From positions 62,001 through 126,000 of the forward strand of contig NZ_JAUPEC010000006.1 in the NCBI RefSeq assembly GCF_030551755.1: 64,000 nt of DNA, in the 5' to 3' direction. The notes below the pieces were generated by a model. That model worked only from the letters and a program-made list of their open reading frames with translations, had not been told where the DNA came from and did not search any database. Source of the DNA: Pseudocolwellia sp. AS88 (GTDB taxonomy: Bacteria; Pseudomonadota; Gammaproteobacteria; Enterobacterales; Alteromonadaceae). Shown in pieces: positions 8,337 to 17,050 of the stretch; positions within the stretch are counted from its first letter, which is position 1; each line of letters starts with the position of its first letter. Both the position numbers and the translations under genes were made by a program.

Positions 8337-8795
8337 TTGTCTGATAATAATGCACTTATTGTTAATGGATGGACACTCTATGCCCATCCATTATTTGTAG
8401 AGCAAGTTGAGGCTCTTGAGAAAAAGGTTGAGGCGCTAAAAGTAAAAGATCCTGTTGGATATATCAAAAAAAATGATACGAAGAGGTTAGCTGCTATTAA
8501 CAAGCTGGCTTATGAAATTATTCCTCAAGATCCTACTAAACCTGATTACCGTCAAGGTAAAACATTAGGTGAACAAAATAAGCATTGGTTCAGAGCAAAG
8601 TTCTTTCAACAATACCGATTGTTTTTTCGTTTTCATGTACCGTCTAAAGTGATTGTTTTCGCCTGGGTCAACGATGAAAAAAATAAACGAGCGTATGAAA
8701 GTAAAAATGATGTCTATAAGGTATTTTCTAAGATGTTGAAAGCGGGAAATCCACCTGATAGTTGGGATGACCTTTTAAAGTCAACTAAAAAATAA
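8337..8795 (+). CDS. yhaV: YhaV-type toxin (RelE-superfamily RNase)
   Basis: 152 residues, the family's usual size (E. coli YhaV 154). Diagnostic segments are 'VNGWTLYAHPLFVEQVEAL', 'DYRQGKTLGEQNKHWFRAKF', 'QYRLFFRFH', 'VIVFAWVNDE', and 'DVYKVFSKMLKAGNPPDSWD'. YhaV is a ribosome-dependent endoribonuclease inhibited by PrlF. Translation appears to start at TTG 8337, two bases after the antitoxin stop, which implies coupling. The pair lies between two copies of a direct repeat with relics on either side, so it reads as inserted cargo. All conserved segments are present, so it is likely functional. Confidence 0.92.
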   Translation: MSDNNALIVNGWTLYAHPLFVEQVEALEKKVEALKVKDPVGYIKKNDTKRLAAINKLAYEIIPQDPTKPDYRQGKTLGEQNKHWFRAKFFQQYRLFFRFHVPSKVIVFAWVNDEKNKRAYESKNDVYKVFSKMLKAGNPPDSWDDLLKSTKK

Positions 8796-9086
8796 AGATC
8801 TCAAAAAAGCCTTGTTAAAGAGCTACAGAATTAAGGAATAGCGGTTCGTAAAATCAATTACTGTATATAAAGGCACGATACTATGATCCAGTTATTGGGC
8901 GTTTCTCCTCGAATGATTCGACGGATATGCTCGAAGTGATTCGAAGAGGCTAACCTGTCCATGGATTCAATTGATATGTTAATGTTGATACTACTACAAC
9001 CGTTGCAAGTGTTTTAGGAGGAGGTCTTGTTGCGAAGGGGGTTGCGAATATGACAATGAAACCAGTCGAGGGTTAAGCACTGCCCC
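8796..9086. other. Degraded DNA between yhaV and repeat copy B
   Basis: No intact gene. The only recognisable content is the Rhs relic at 8855-9076, listed separately. A half LexA motif (CTGTATATA) occurs at 8861 without its partner. Confidence 0.6.
8855..9076 (+). pseudogene. Relic of an Rhs/YD-repeat protein (end of core)
   Basis: One frame reads 'LYIKARYYDPVIGRFSSNDS', then a TAA, 'PVHGFN', a TGA, 'YVNVD', and continues open to a TAA at 9074. 'KARYYDPVIGRFxSND' followed by 'RGNPVHGFNRY' is the conserved end of the Rhs/YD-repeat core, immediately before the variable toxin tip. Two stops sit exactly at conserved positions (N of RGNP, R of FNRY). Only about 74 codons remain. The tail ('VLGGGLVAKGVANMTMKP') may be the start of a lost toxin domain. 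Confidence 0.8.
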
Positions 9087-9483
9087 AAGATAAAACCGAC
9101 TATTCTCTAACAGATAGCTAATCGCTCCCTAACAAATAACTAATAAAGACTTAGCAGAGTGTTCAATTAAAAGCCGAATACAGGAATAGTTTCGATAAAC
9201 CTTGAAGCATTAGAAAATATAGCGATAATCGTGCAAGGTTTTATTTTTATTGAGTTTATAAAGTGCAATTATTAGAAACACAATGTTTAGGAAAAACATT
9301 ACGCCTAGAAGGTTCAATGGCAGGGTGGCAGCAACTTTTTTGGGACGATCAATGTGTATCGCAAATAGATGCAAGTGCCGACAGCGACACTTTTGTGCAT
9401 AAATTTCCTCTGCAAAACGCACAAGGCGAACTTCACGTAGAGCTTAATGGTTCATTAGAATGGCAGCCATTTGATCTGCAATT
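9087..9483. repeat. Direct repeat copy B (397 bp), 5' end of the intact M50 gene
   Basis: Homologous to 7453-7849 at an offset of 1634. It covers the leader and the first 73 codons of the intact protease gene. Its left edge abuts the Rhs relic at 9076, where copy A abuts the umuD promoter region. Confidence 0.92.
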
Positions 9484-10342
9484 CAAACTACTGATTAACG
9501 ACGAACTTGTTGAAGAAAGCACACTCAACGAAAAAGACATAGAACAACGCGACGTTAGCCAAAATAAAAAACAGTCTTTTAAATTTAGCTTTGTAGGCAT
9601 GGCAGGCTTAGGTTTAAAACTCCTTAAAAGCGCAAAAATAGTTAAAGTATTATTTGCCGCAGGTAGTTTGGCAGCCTACAGCTGGTTGTTTTCAATTGAA
9701 TTCGCCATCGCACTAATTCTTTGTTTAGTGTTTCACGAATATGGTCATATTAAAGCCATGAAATACTTTGGACTAAAAACCAAAGGCATTTACCTTATTC
9801 CTTTTGTGGGCGGTTTAGCACTTAGCGACGACAAAATTAACACCCGTTGGCAAGACGTTGTTATATCCATCATGGGACCGTTTTTTGGTTTGATCCTCTC
9901 GGTAGCCGCGTTAATTGGCTATTGGATAACCGACATAGAAATACTGGCAGGCATCGCCGTATTTAACGCACTACTTAACTTATTTAACCTACTGCCTGTA
10001 TTGCCGTTAGATGGCGGACACGTACTGAAAAGCATCGCATTCTCTATAAATTCACGCATTGGTTTAGTGGCATGTATATTAGGCGCAGCACTGGGTATTT
10101 ACATCAGCTACCAGTTTGGCTTAGCACTGTTAGGCTTTTTGCTCGCTATTGGTTGTGTTGAAATATTCTTTGAATACAAACGCCGACACTTAAGCCAACT
10201 ACTACCACTTAACCGCTACGCGCAAATCGTTTCAGGTGTTTGGTATGTATTAACAGTAGGTGGTTTAAGCGCGATTATTTGGTTAGTAGGGCAAACTGAT
10301 AACGGAGCATTGTCGCTACCGCTTAAAATATTGAATAGTTAG
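9263..10342 (+). CDS. M50-family (site-2 protease-like) membrane zinc metalloprotease
   Basis: 359 residues. An N-terminal soluble domain (about 1-85, no family recognised) and a basic linker precede several membrane segments. The zinc site HEYGH at 158-162 lies in the helix 'IALILCLVFHEYGHIKAM', and the third ligand is in 'LLPVLPLDGGH' (D250), the two signatures of M50 intramembrane proteases. 'GLALSDDKINTRWQDVVISIMGPFFGL' is the usual conserved middle part. Such enzymes cut membrane-bound regulators. The start is GTG 9263 with a poor ribosome-binding site; the same start occurs in the truncated copy. The gene faces away from umuD in the ancestral arrangement, and no anti-sigma or other obvious substrate is adjacent. 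Confidence 0.88.
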   Translation: MQLLETQCLGKTLRLEGSMAGWQQLFWDDQCVSQIDASADSDTFVHKFPLQNAQGELHVELNGSLEWQPFDLQFKLLINDELVEESTLNEKDIEQRDVSQNKKQSFKFSFVGMAGLGLKLLKSAKIVKVLFAAGSLAAYSWLFSIEFAIALILCLVFHEYGHIKAMKYFGLKTKGIYLIPFVGGLALSDDKINTRWQDVVISIMGPFFGLILSVAALIGYWITDIEILAGIAVFNALLNLFNLLPVLPLDGGHVLKSIAFSINSRIGLVACILGAALGIYISYQFGLALLGFLLAIGCVEIFFEYKRRHLSQLLPLNRYAQIVSGVWYVLTVGGLSAIIWLVGQTDNGALSLPLKILNS

Positions 10343-10421
10343 GTTGTGCTTTAATAAGCGTTAACCTAAATGGTTTTCAAAGATTAAAGAACAAAAGACT
10401 TTCATATCTCTAGGAATAACA

Positions 10422-10817
10422 GTGTTTGAACCTTATAAATTTCTTACATGGTACGCTCATAAAGAAGGTCGAATTCTTTTCGCTGCTTTTTTTATTCCTT
10501 TGATTATAGTTACCATTTGGGGAAGCTATCCAGATTACCAATATAAGAAAAAAACTGAGGAGTTAAGCGAATATTTTTTCAAAGAAAACTTAACCTTTAT
10601 TATTTCTCATAGCTCTGGCAATGGAGTGTTCATAAAACTAAATTATTCTGACGGAAATCCTAAAAGAAATAATAATGATCAAATTAAGCAAGACTATAGA
10701 AAATTCATAATCCAAAAGGTTTGTAACTACCCTCATTATATTAAGAAGTTAAAAATGGTAGGAACATTTCAATTGACCTTATTGATAAAGATAACTTTAA
10801 ACCATTTTTTAATTTAA
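10422..10817 (+). CDS. Unrecognised small membrane protein, probably frameshifted near its end
   Basis: 131 residues from a GTG with AGGA upstream. One membrane helix ('ILFAAFFIPLIIVTIWG') lies near the N-terminus, followed by a soluble part of about 95 residues ('LTFIISHSSGNGVFIKLNY'). I do not recognise a family. The last 15 residues look unnatural. After 10771 another frame reads 'IDLIDKDNFKPFFNLNIKS' and ends in EDCGI at a TAG at 10844, a better C-terminus. Loss of one A in a CAAATT would explain it. The location after the M50 gene and an Rhs scar allows an immunity-type role, but nothing in the sequence proves it. Confidence 0.5.
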   Translation: MFEPYKFLTWYAHKEGRILFAAFFIPLIIVTIWGSYPDYQYKKKTEELSEYFFKENLTFIISHSSGNGVFIKLNYSDGNPKRNNNDQIKQDYRKFIIQKVCNYPHYIKKLKMVGTFQLTLLIKITLNHFLI

Positions 10818-10870
10818 ATATCAAATCTGAAGATTGTGGGATATAGCGAATACCTCAACGAGATACATGT

Positions 10871-11389
10871 ATGAAACCAAAAGAAGCGTATGCGTTATAC
10901 ATTCTGAACAACTTGAACAGTAATGAAATAGTTGAACTTGCAAATGAATGGCTCTTGAATGGTTTCTTCACAGATAGTCTTACAGATCTCATTTTTGAAA
11001 AAGAACCTGAAATGTATATTGTTGGGCCTATGTTTGAAGCACTTATGGAAGAGTTAAATATTCCATCATTAACTAGGCTTGAAGCTGCTCACATTGCTAT
11101 AAAAAGAATTTTGACACGTATTGTTAATAATGAAATAGGGCCTAGAGCGGGCGCATCTTCTATTTATTATGATGTTTGGAGTGAAATCGAAGAAGAGTAT
11201 CCAGCCATTAAATATCTTGGAGATAGTTTAGGTCTAGAGTTTATATTTTGTTGGCTTCGTGAAATATGGGATTGCCGTGATGGCTCTATGATCTTGTATT
11301 ATTCGGATCTACCTCGTGACCAAGCAGAGCAAAAATTTGAAGAACACCTTATTGAAGAGGCTAGAAATTGGTTAACTAAAGCTAGATAA
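10871..11389 (+). CDS. Hypothetical acidic protein, 172 residues
   Basis: A soluble, acidic, helix-rich protein. It begins 'MKPKEAYALYILNNL', has 'IGPRAGASSIYYDVWSEIEEEYP' in the middle and ends 'EEHLIEEARNWLTKAR'. I do not recognise it with confidence. Size, acidity and position near an Rhs relic are what one expects of an immunity protein of a polymorphic toxin, which is inference only. It starts 54 bp after the probable 10422 gene and ends 50 bp before a strong terminator. Confidence 0.6.
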   Translation: MKPKEAYALYILNNLNSNEIVELANEWLLNGFFTDSLTDLIFEKEPEMYIVGPMFEALMEELNIPSLTRLEAAHIAIKRILTRIVNNEIGPRAGASSIYYDVWSEIEEEYPAIKYLGDSLGLEFIFCWLREIWDCRDGSMILYYSDLPRDQAEQKFEEHLIEEARNWLTKAR

Positions 11390-11435
11390 TATGGATCTGT
11401 TAACTGAAATATTAATGGCTAACTTGTAGATTTAT

Positions 11436-11477
11436 AAAAAACCAGAAGTCTCTACTAAAGAACTTCTGGTTTTTTTT
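11436..11477. terminator. Bidirectional rho-independent terminator
   Basis: Stem CCAGAAGT (11442-11449) / ACTTCTGG (11462-11469) with an A-tract before and a run of eight Ts after. It lies between the convergent 10871 gene and the ridA-like gene at 11497. Confidence 0.88.
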
Positions 11478-11496
11478 GTTTAAATTAAAGTTAAAT

Positions 11497-12021
11497 CTAC
11501 TTCAATTCTACAATCGCACTTATTTCAACTGCCCAGTTAGCTGGTAAGCTACTCATTCCTACAGCGGCTCTTGCAGCCTTGCCATCGTCGCCAAACGCGG
11601 TAACAAACATGTCTGAGAAGCCGTTAATCACTTTAGGGTGATCGGTAAATGAAGAGGTGGCGTTTACCATGCCTGAAATTTGTAATACTTGTTTCACTTT
11701 AGACAAATCACCTATGGCAGATTTTATTGTTGCTAATGCACATAAACCTACTTGTTGTGAGGCTTCATATCCTTGTTTTACATTAAGGGTGTCGCCAAGC
11801 TTACCTAATACGCTTTTACCTTCACAAGCTCCGTGTCCTGATAGATATAAGGTTTTACCAGACAGTCGCCATGTTACGTAGTTGCCAATAGGCTTAGTGG
11901 CTTCAGGTAATACAAAACCTGCTTTTTCAATACGCTGTTCTGGCGTTGTTGATTGAGCACTTACACTTAATGGTAGAACTAAGGCAGCAGATAACATTGA
12001 GCAAAAGATAAGTTTTTTCAT
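11497..12021 (-). CDS. Second RidA-family protein with signal peptide
   Basis: 174 residues. Signal peptide 'MKKLIFCSMLSAALVLPLSV' with cleavage after SAQ. The RidA-like fold is shown by 'VTWRLSGKTLYLSGHGA', 'YEASQQVGLCALATIKSAIG', 'VKQVLQISGMVN' and a C-terminal 'AARAAVGMSSLPANWAVEISAIV' (Arg in AARAAVG; terminal Glu). This is the YjgF/chorismate-mutase-like branch, different from the shorter RidA at 3297. It lies downstream of the Tat-exported aminotransferase on the same strand (62-bp gap) and may clear reactive imines in the same compartment. The reaction has not been inferred beyond the family. Confidence 0.85.
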   Translation of the reverse strand: MKKLIFCSMLSAALVLPLSVSAQSTTPEQRIEKAGFVLPEATKPIGNYVTWRLSGKTLYLSGHGACEGKSVLGKLGDTLNVKQGYEASQQVGLCALATIKSAIGDLSKVKQVLQISGMVNATSSFTDHPKVINGFSDMFVTAFGDDGKAARAAVGMSSLPANWAVEISAIVELK

Positions 12022-12083
12022 AGTGTTCCTAATTTTATTGAAGGTAATGGTTATTTATTTAAGTGACGATTTATTAAAGTATT

Positions 12084-13421
12084 TTAAGCAAGCGCTTGCA
12101 TGGCTTTTACCAGTTGTTGCACTTCTGTAGCAGATATAAATATTTGTGGTGTGATACGCATACAGCAGCCACTGGCTAGGCCTTTACGTAAAACGGTAAA
12201 TACACCAAATTCATTTTCTAGTCGTTTTTGTAAATGCTTGGCGTCATCTAGCGATGTTTTTCCTCGTAAGCGAAATGAGCACATACCGGTAGACGATTCT
12301 TCATCTAAACCACCAAGTACTTCGATGTGAGGCATGTTTTTAGCTTCGCTTGTCCACAGTGAGCGTAAGTGTCGTAATCGAGCTTCTTTATTTGCGGGTC
12401 CGATAGACTGATGAAAGTTAATCGCAGCAGGTATGGTTAAAATTGAGGCGAAGTTTGTTGTAGCTGTATGAACTCTGGTGCTGGCATTTATGTTGTTTGC
12501 ATCGTGTTCTCCGGGGTAGGGCGATATTTTTTCCAGTGAGCCTTTTTTCATATAAAGCGCACCAACACCTACAGGCGAACCAATCCATTTATGTAAATTG
12601 AAACCTGCCCAATCTACACCGAGGTCGGTTATTTTAAAGTTAAGTAAACCCCAAGATTGAGCACAATCACAAATAACATCAATGCCGCGTTGTTTTGCTG
12701 CTTTAGCGATTTTTTTAACGGGTAATACTAAACCGTGTTGATTACTCACGTGGGTAAGTAACATCAGTTTTAGGTTGGGGTGTTGATCAAAAGCTTGTAT
12801 ATATAAATCTAAAATTTGTTGTTGGTTAGCTTGTGCTGGAAGTACAACTTCTACTGCTTTCTGGTTACGCGAGCTGGCTAACCATTGCATGGTTTCTTTA
12901 AAACTAGGATAGTCGATATCAGTGAACAGCACAGTGTCGTTTTCACCCAATGCGTTGTATTGTCTAATTAAGTTGTGAATAGATTCTGTAGCATTACGGG
13001 TAAGAACAATTTCTTCTGCTTCTGCACCTAGGGCTTTAGCGACTTTTATTGTGCTAAGTTCATTATCTTTTGAAAAACTTTTGCGAGCATAAAAAGAGAG
13101 TTCAGTATTAACCTTTTGAGTGGCTTCAATAAAAGTAGATTGCACGGGACGAGACATTTTGCCCCAAAAGCCATGTTCAAGATTAACAATGCCTTGAGCT
13201 TTGTCATAAAGGAGTGCAACTTTAGCCCAAAATGATTCATCTTGTGCTAATAATACAGGAGAAATATCTGCGGGTATTTTGGGAAGATCAAGATCGTTAG
13301 TTGTGTTTTTTTGTGTACTAGCATGCGTTAATCCAGAAGCGGTTATTGAGTATGCGGCGCCAGCTGCTAAGGTTTTTAGTACATTTCTACGACTTAGATT
13401 TCTTGTTTTTTTGCTCACCAC
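12084..13421 (-). CDS. Tat-exported class V PLP aminotransferase (isopenicillin-N-epimerase-like)
   Basis: 445 residues. The N-terminus has a twin-arginine motif ('LSRRNVLKTLAAGAAY'), so the folded, cofactor-loaded enzyme is exported. The class V aminotransferase/cysteine-desulfurase fold is shown by 'EIVLTRNATESIHNLI' (cofactor phosphate binding), 'VICDCAQSWG' (D252, pyridine nitrogen) and 'GFNLHKWIGSPVGVGALYM' with Lys278 as the Schiff-base lysine. The closest named relatives I recall are isopenicillin-N epimerase-like proteins; the substrate is unknown. A signal-peptide RidA follows, and a large TonB receptor precedes on the same strand. Periplasmic amino-acid (perhaps D-amino-acid) metabolism fits with the D-aminoacylase upstream in the window. 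Confidence 0.88.
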   Translation of the reverse strand: MVSKKTRNLSRRNVLKTLAAGAAYSITASGLTHASTQKNTTNDLDLPKIPADISPVLLAQDESFWAKVALLYDKAQGIVNLEHGFWGKMSRPVQSTFIEATQKVNTELSFYARKSFSKDNELSTIKVAKALGAEAEEIVLTRNATESIHNLIRQYNALGENDTVLFTDIDYPSFKETMQWLASSRNQKAVEVVLPAQANQQQILDLYIQAFDQHPNLKLMLLTHVSNQHGLVLPVKKIAKAAKQRGIDVICDCAQSWGLLNFKITDLGVDWAGFNLHKWIGSPVGVGALYMKKGSLEKISPYPGEHDANNINASTRVHTATTNFASILTIPAAINFHQSIGPANKEARLRHLRSLWTSEAKNMPHIEVLGGLDEESSTGMCSFRLRGKTSLDDAKHLQKRLENEFGVFTVLRKGLASGCCMRITPQIFISATEVQQLVKAMQALA

Positions 13422-13789
13422 AATAACTCCTTTTTTGATGCGTACTTATATAGTTAGGTATTCGTTATAGTAAAGTTGTCGTAGTTCAAGCATAACGCGA
13501 GCCAATATAATAGAAAGTGTGTTTTGTAGTGTAAGTAAATGTTATGGGTTTGGGTTTTAAGGAGCTTGATCACTTTCGCTGTGTAGCAGAAGTAGCATTT
13601 AAATTTTGTTACTAAGATGATTAGTAAGGTAAAGTTTGAAGGTATTATAGTGGTGCTGTAGTGCTGTTGTAGTGAAATGGTTGGATTGTGTATTTTGCGT
13701 TTATTACTAAGGGTTTTAATAAAAATATAAGTAAAGGGAGAGGTTAACCTCTCCCTTTTTTGCTTAAATAGGCTTAATAACTGTTTAAG
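13422..13789. other. Intergenic region between aminotransferase and receptor genes
   Basis: 368 bp on the 5' side of the aminotransferase gene. The right end holds a terminator hairpin (13733-13761). The rest is AT-rich and probably contains the aminotransferase promoter. No coding frame or operator is convincing. Confidence 0.5.
13733..13761. terminator. Terminator hairpin after the TonB receptor gene
   Basis: Perfect palindrome AAAGGGAGAGGTT / AACCTCTCCC with a T-run on the forward strand and a weaker broken T-run on the reverse strand. It lies 29 bp after the receptor stop codon (reverse strand). Confidence 0.75.
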
Positions 13790-16700
13790 TTAAAACGTAT
13801 AAGTTAATCCTACTTGCATACGACGGTCATTTAAGAAGCTAGAGCGTTGGTAACGAGTACCCGCTTCATCAATTTGCGTTTCTGACTTGTTTTTCTCGTC
13901 AGTGATGTTTGCAATTAAAAGATTTGCCGTTAGGTTGTCATTAAAGTGATATCTAACAGACGCATCAAAGAATCCAGTCGCTTTTTGGAAAACAGGGTTG
14001 CCCGTTACAAAGTCACGATATGAATTTAGATATTCTGAACGGTAGTTATAAATTAAACGAATTTCTAAATTATCATCTTGATAAATACCAATTAGGTTAC
14101 CTGTGTGCTCTGACTGTCCAAGCAGATTATCTAAACCAAAACGGAAAGTCGTATCTGCCGAGTCTGGAACTCCATCGTCATCAGCATCTAAAAACTGTGG
14201 CGGTGGTGTTGCTGACGCGTCAACAAAGGTGTAGTTGGCTTGAATACCAAAGTTTTTCCATATACCTGGTAATCCAGTAAAGAAATCTTGATAAGCAACT
14301 TCAAAACCTGATACTTCGGCTTCAGCTAAGTTAAGTTGACCATTGAAGTTAACATTAACTTGTGTGTTGTCTAAGTTGATTGTGTCTACCGGTTTTACGC
14401 CATATTGCACGATGTTTTTAATATCTTTGTGAAACACACCAAAGGTAATAAAGCCTGTTTCAAAGTACCATTCATATGATATGTCAAAGCTATTCGCTGT
14501 AGTTGCTACAAGGTCAGGGTTACCACCATTAATACGAATATTTTGTAAGGTACCATTAATTAAACCACGAGGAACATCAATGTTTGGATCATCAGGTTCA
14601 AGATTGGCAAAACGTTCAACACTTGTTTTGGCACTGATTGATTGAGTAGCGTTAAGGTCTGACATGTTTGGACGAGTAACACCTTTGCTCGCACCAAAAC
14701 GAATAAGCATATCGTCGTTAAGGTTTAATTTAACATTTAATGAAGGCAACCAATGCTCATCTTCTACATCAACTCTTCGTACTGAATCTGCAGTTTTTAA
14801 ATATGCTTCAGTTTCAGGCAAGAAGTCGTTTATTTCATCGATATCTTCAACTTCTTGTGTGTAACCTGGATACGTCACAGGATCGTCAAGCTCTTGTCTA
14901 TCTTCACTGAATTCGTTGTAGCTAAGCTTTCCATTTGAACCCAATGTATTTTTAACATAACGTAAACCTACATTACCGTCTATCCACATTCCGTTGTCAA
15001 AATCTTGAGCAAATTTTACCATGGCATATAAATTAATTGTCTCTTCAACAACATCTGAAATCCCGCCTGGCTGATAAATTTTAGTATAGTTGCCATCGTT
15101 TGTGCGACGCAGTTGGTCTGGATTAGCTGGATTGTCAGGGTTAAGATCTGTAGTCGCGAATGGCGAATAGAACGATGTTGCGAAATCAGGTTCAGCCTGC
15201 AAGTAATCGTAGAATGACTCTGGGTTACGCAACAGGCTAGCTTTAGGGTAAAGTAGTGTTGTATTTTCACCACCTACCACGCCACCACGGAAGAAATCAC
15301 TAAAATTAACTTCGTCGTAAATATTTTCCTCTAACGAATTTAAAGGTGCTACACCGCCGCCCCATAATGGGCTAACGCCTTTCCAGTTACCACCAGCATC
15401 TTTGTTAACTTGTTCACGTTCAGAGTAGCGTACACCCATTTTAACAGATTGAAACCAACCGTCTGTGTCGTCAAGTGCATATTCAACATCAAGCTTAACT
15501 GCCTGTAAATCGCCTTCGCCTTCACGGAATGTATCGTTCGCAAAGCCAACATAAGAACCTGAAGGATCTGCTGGGTTAGTTGGTGCTACGTACGGAACTT
15601 GAACCGTGCCGCCGTCTTGACGGTTGCCTTCAGCTATATTGGTACGTGGATCAACAGAAAATTCTAAATATGGATTATCCAAATCAGGACGAGAAAATAC
15701 GTTTAAGAATGTATTTACACCAATCCATTGTTCTTCGAAAGACGCTTCAGCTGTTGTTCTATGAGCATCAAATTCAACAGTTAGTTGATCAGTAGCACGC
15801 CATTTTACGTTAATACTAATATCATCAGTTTTCGAATATTCTTGCTTACCTATACCTAGGTTAGATACTCGTAATCCGTACGCGCCAGCCCAGCTTCGGA
15901 AGTCATCTGTTATGAGTCCTTCTTCCATTAAACCACCTGAAACAGGGATTAGTTCGTCACATTCGCCAGCAAATTCTTCGTTGCTACCATTACATTTAGG
16001 AATACCGTTTGATGTAAATGGCGACACAACCAAATCGCTAACTTCTACGCCTCCTGATCTAACGGTTTCTGCGTCAGCATACCATTCAGAAGTACGTTCA
16101 AGACCATTTACTTCATTTTCTACAGTTACGTATTTAACCAATACTTCAAGGTTGTCGTCAGCACTACGCCATTGCCCAGCAAGGTAGTAACTTTCTCTTT
16201 CGCGATCAACTTCGTTAGTACGTAAATTGAAACCCGGTGTTAGGGCAACAGTGCCTACAGGGTTACTTACATCTTGACCATCAGCAAAGCTTTCGCCTGT
16301 TACATTATCGCGAGGAACAACCATACCTGCTTGATAACCATTAATGTCTGACTGTAATTCAGATGAAGAAAATGAACCTACAAATCCAAACTTGCCGTTG
16401 TCGGTATCAAAGTTTTTACCAAATATACCGCTATAGGTTGGGCTCCATTCTTCGCGTATATCGGTATAAACGGTATCAGCAGCAATTTGCGCTATACCGT
16501 CTTCGTTATCAAATGGTGCAAGTGTTTGTAGGTTAATCGTTCCACCAATACCACCTTCAATAAGGTCAGCTTGTTGGTTCTTGAAAACGTCTACACGGCC
16601 TACAAGTTGTGTAGGTACAGCAGACCAATCTAAAGCTCTGCCGCCGTTTGCTGAGAACGCATCACGACCATTAAATTCTGAACGAATAAAGCCAAGACCA

Positions 16701-17050
16701 CGAATTAAGTTGCCTGAACCTTCTGGAGAAGGGAAATCACCAGCTGTTCCACCAGCGGTAAAACGAGAAACTGTTAGCCCTGGGATACGCGAAAGGGCTT
16801 CAGCAACTGATAAGTCAGGAATAGCAGATGCGTCAGATGCGGTAATAGAGTCAACAAATGTGGATGATTCACGTTTAATTTCAGCTGCATTAGCTAGCGC
16901 ACCACGAATACCGGTAACTTGGATAACTTCAACCGCTTGTACTGGGGCTACAGCTTCTTCTTCAGCCTCTTGAGCGTATCCCAACGTGGATACGGTCATC
17001 GATCCTAGCGCAGCTAAGATGGAGGTGGTTAATATCTTTTTATTAAACAT
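13790..17050 (-). CDS. Large TonB-dependent receptor next to the halogenase operon
   Basis: 1086 residues with signal peptide (cleavage near 'LGYAQE'). The plug begins 'VEVIQVTGIRGALANAAEIK', a form typical of the Caulobacter/Xanthomonas/Alteromonadales receptor group. 'AEALSRIPGLTVSR', 'NLIRGLGFIRSEFNGRDAF' and 'VGRVDVFKNQQADLIEGGIGG' follow. The last residue is Phe ('RRMQVGLTYTF'), the outer-membrane barrel signal recognised by BamA. Start ATG 17050 has AAGGGG upstream. It is divergent from four halogenase-family genes; receptors of this group are often found beside such genes and have been linked to uptake of indole-like or sugar compounds. Substrate here is unknown. Confidence 0.95.
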   Translation of the reverse strand: MFNKKILTTSILAALGSMTVSTLGYAQEAEEEAVAPVQAVEVIQVTGIRGALANAAEIKRESSTFVDSITASDASAIPDLSVAEALSRIPGLTVSRFTAGGTAGDFPSPEGSGNLIRGLGFIRSEFNGRDAFSANGGRALDWSAVPTQLVGRVDVFKNQQADLIEGGIGGTINLQTLAPFDNEDGIAQIAADTVYTDIREEWSPTYSGIFGKNFDTDNGKFGFVGSFSSSELQSDINGYQAGMVVPRDNVTGESFADGQDVSNPVGTVALTPGFNLRTNEVDRERESYYLAGQWRSADDNLEVLVKYVTVENEVNGLERTSEWYADAETVRSGGVEVSDLVVSPFTSNGIPKCNGSNEEFAGECDELIPVSGGLMEEGLITDDFRSWAGAYGLRVSNLGIGKQEYSKTDDISINVKWRATDQLTVEFDAHRTTAEASFEEQWIGVNTFLNVFSRPDLDNPYLEFSVDPRTNIAEGNRQDGGTVQVPYVAPTNPADPSGSYVGFANDTFREGEGDLQAVKLDVEYALDDTDGWFQSVKMGVRYSEREQVNKDAGGNWKGVSPLWGGGVAPLNSLEENIYDEVNFSDFFRGGVVGGENTTLLYPKASLLRNPESFYDYLQAEPDFATSFYSPFATTDLNPDNPANPDQLRRTNDGNYTKIYQPGGISDVVEETINLYAMVKFAQDFDNGMWIDGNVGLRYVKNTLGSNGKLSYNEFSEDRQELDDPVTYPGYTQEVEDIDEINDFLPETEAYLKTADSVRRVDVEDEHWLPSLNVKLNLNDDMLIRFGASKGVTRPNMSDLNATQSISAKTSVERFANLEPDDPNIDVPRGLINGTLQNIRINGGNPDLVATTANSFDISYEWYFETGFITFGVFHKDIKNIVQYGVKPVDTINLDNTQVNVNFNGQLNLAEAEVSGFEVAYQDFFTGLPGIWKNFGIQANYTFVDASATPPPQFLDADDDGVPDSADTTFRFGLDNLLGQSEHTGNLIGIYQDDNLEIRLIYNYRSEYLNSYRDFVTGNPVFQKATGFFDASVRYHFNDNLTANLLIANITDEKNKSETQIDEAGTRYQRSSFLNDRRMQVGLTYTF

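Noticed and set aside
8861-8876. Possible LexA box (CTGTATATA...)
   Set aside because: The ACAG half is missing at the right spacing; it is part of the Rhs relic.
14020-16973. Forward-strand open frames inside the large receptor gene
   Set aside because: Opposite-strand shadows of a clear TonB receptor.
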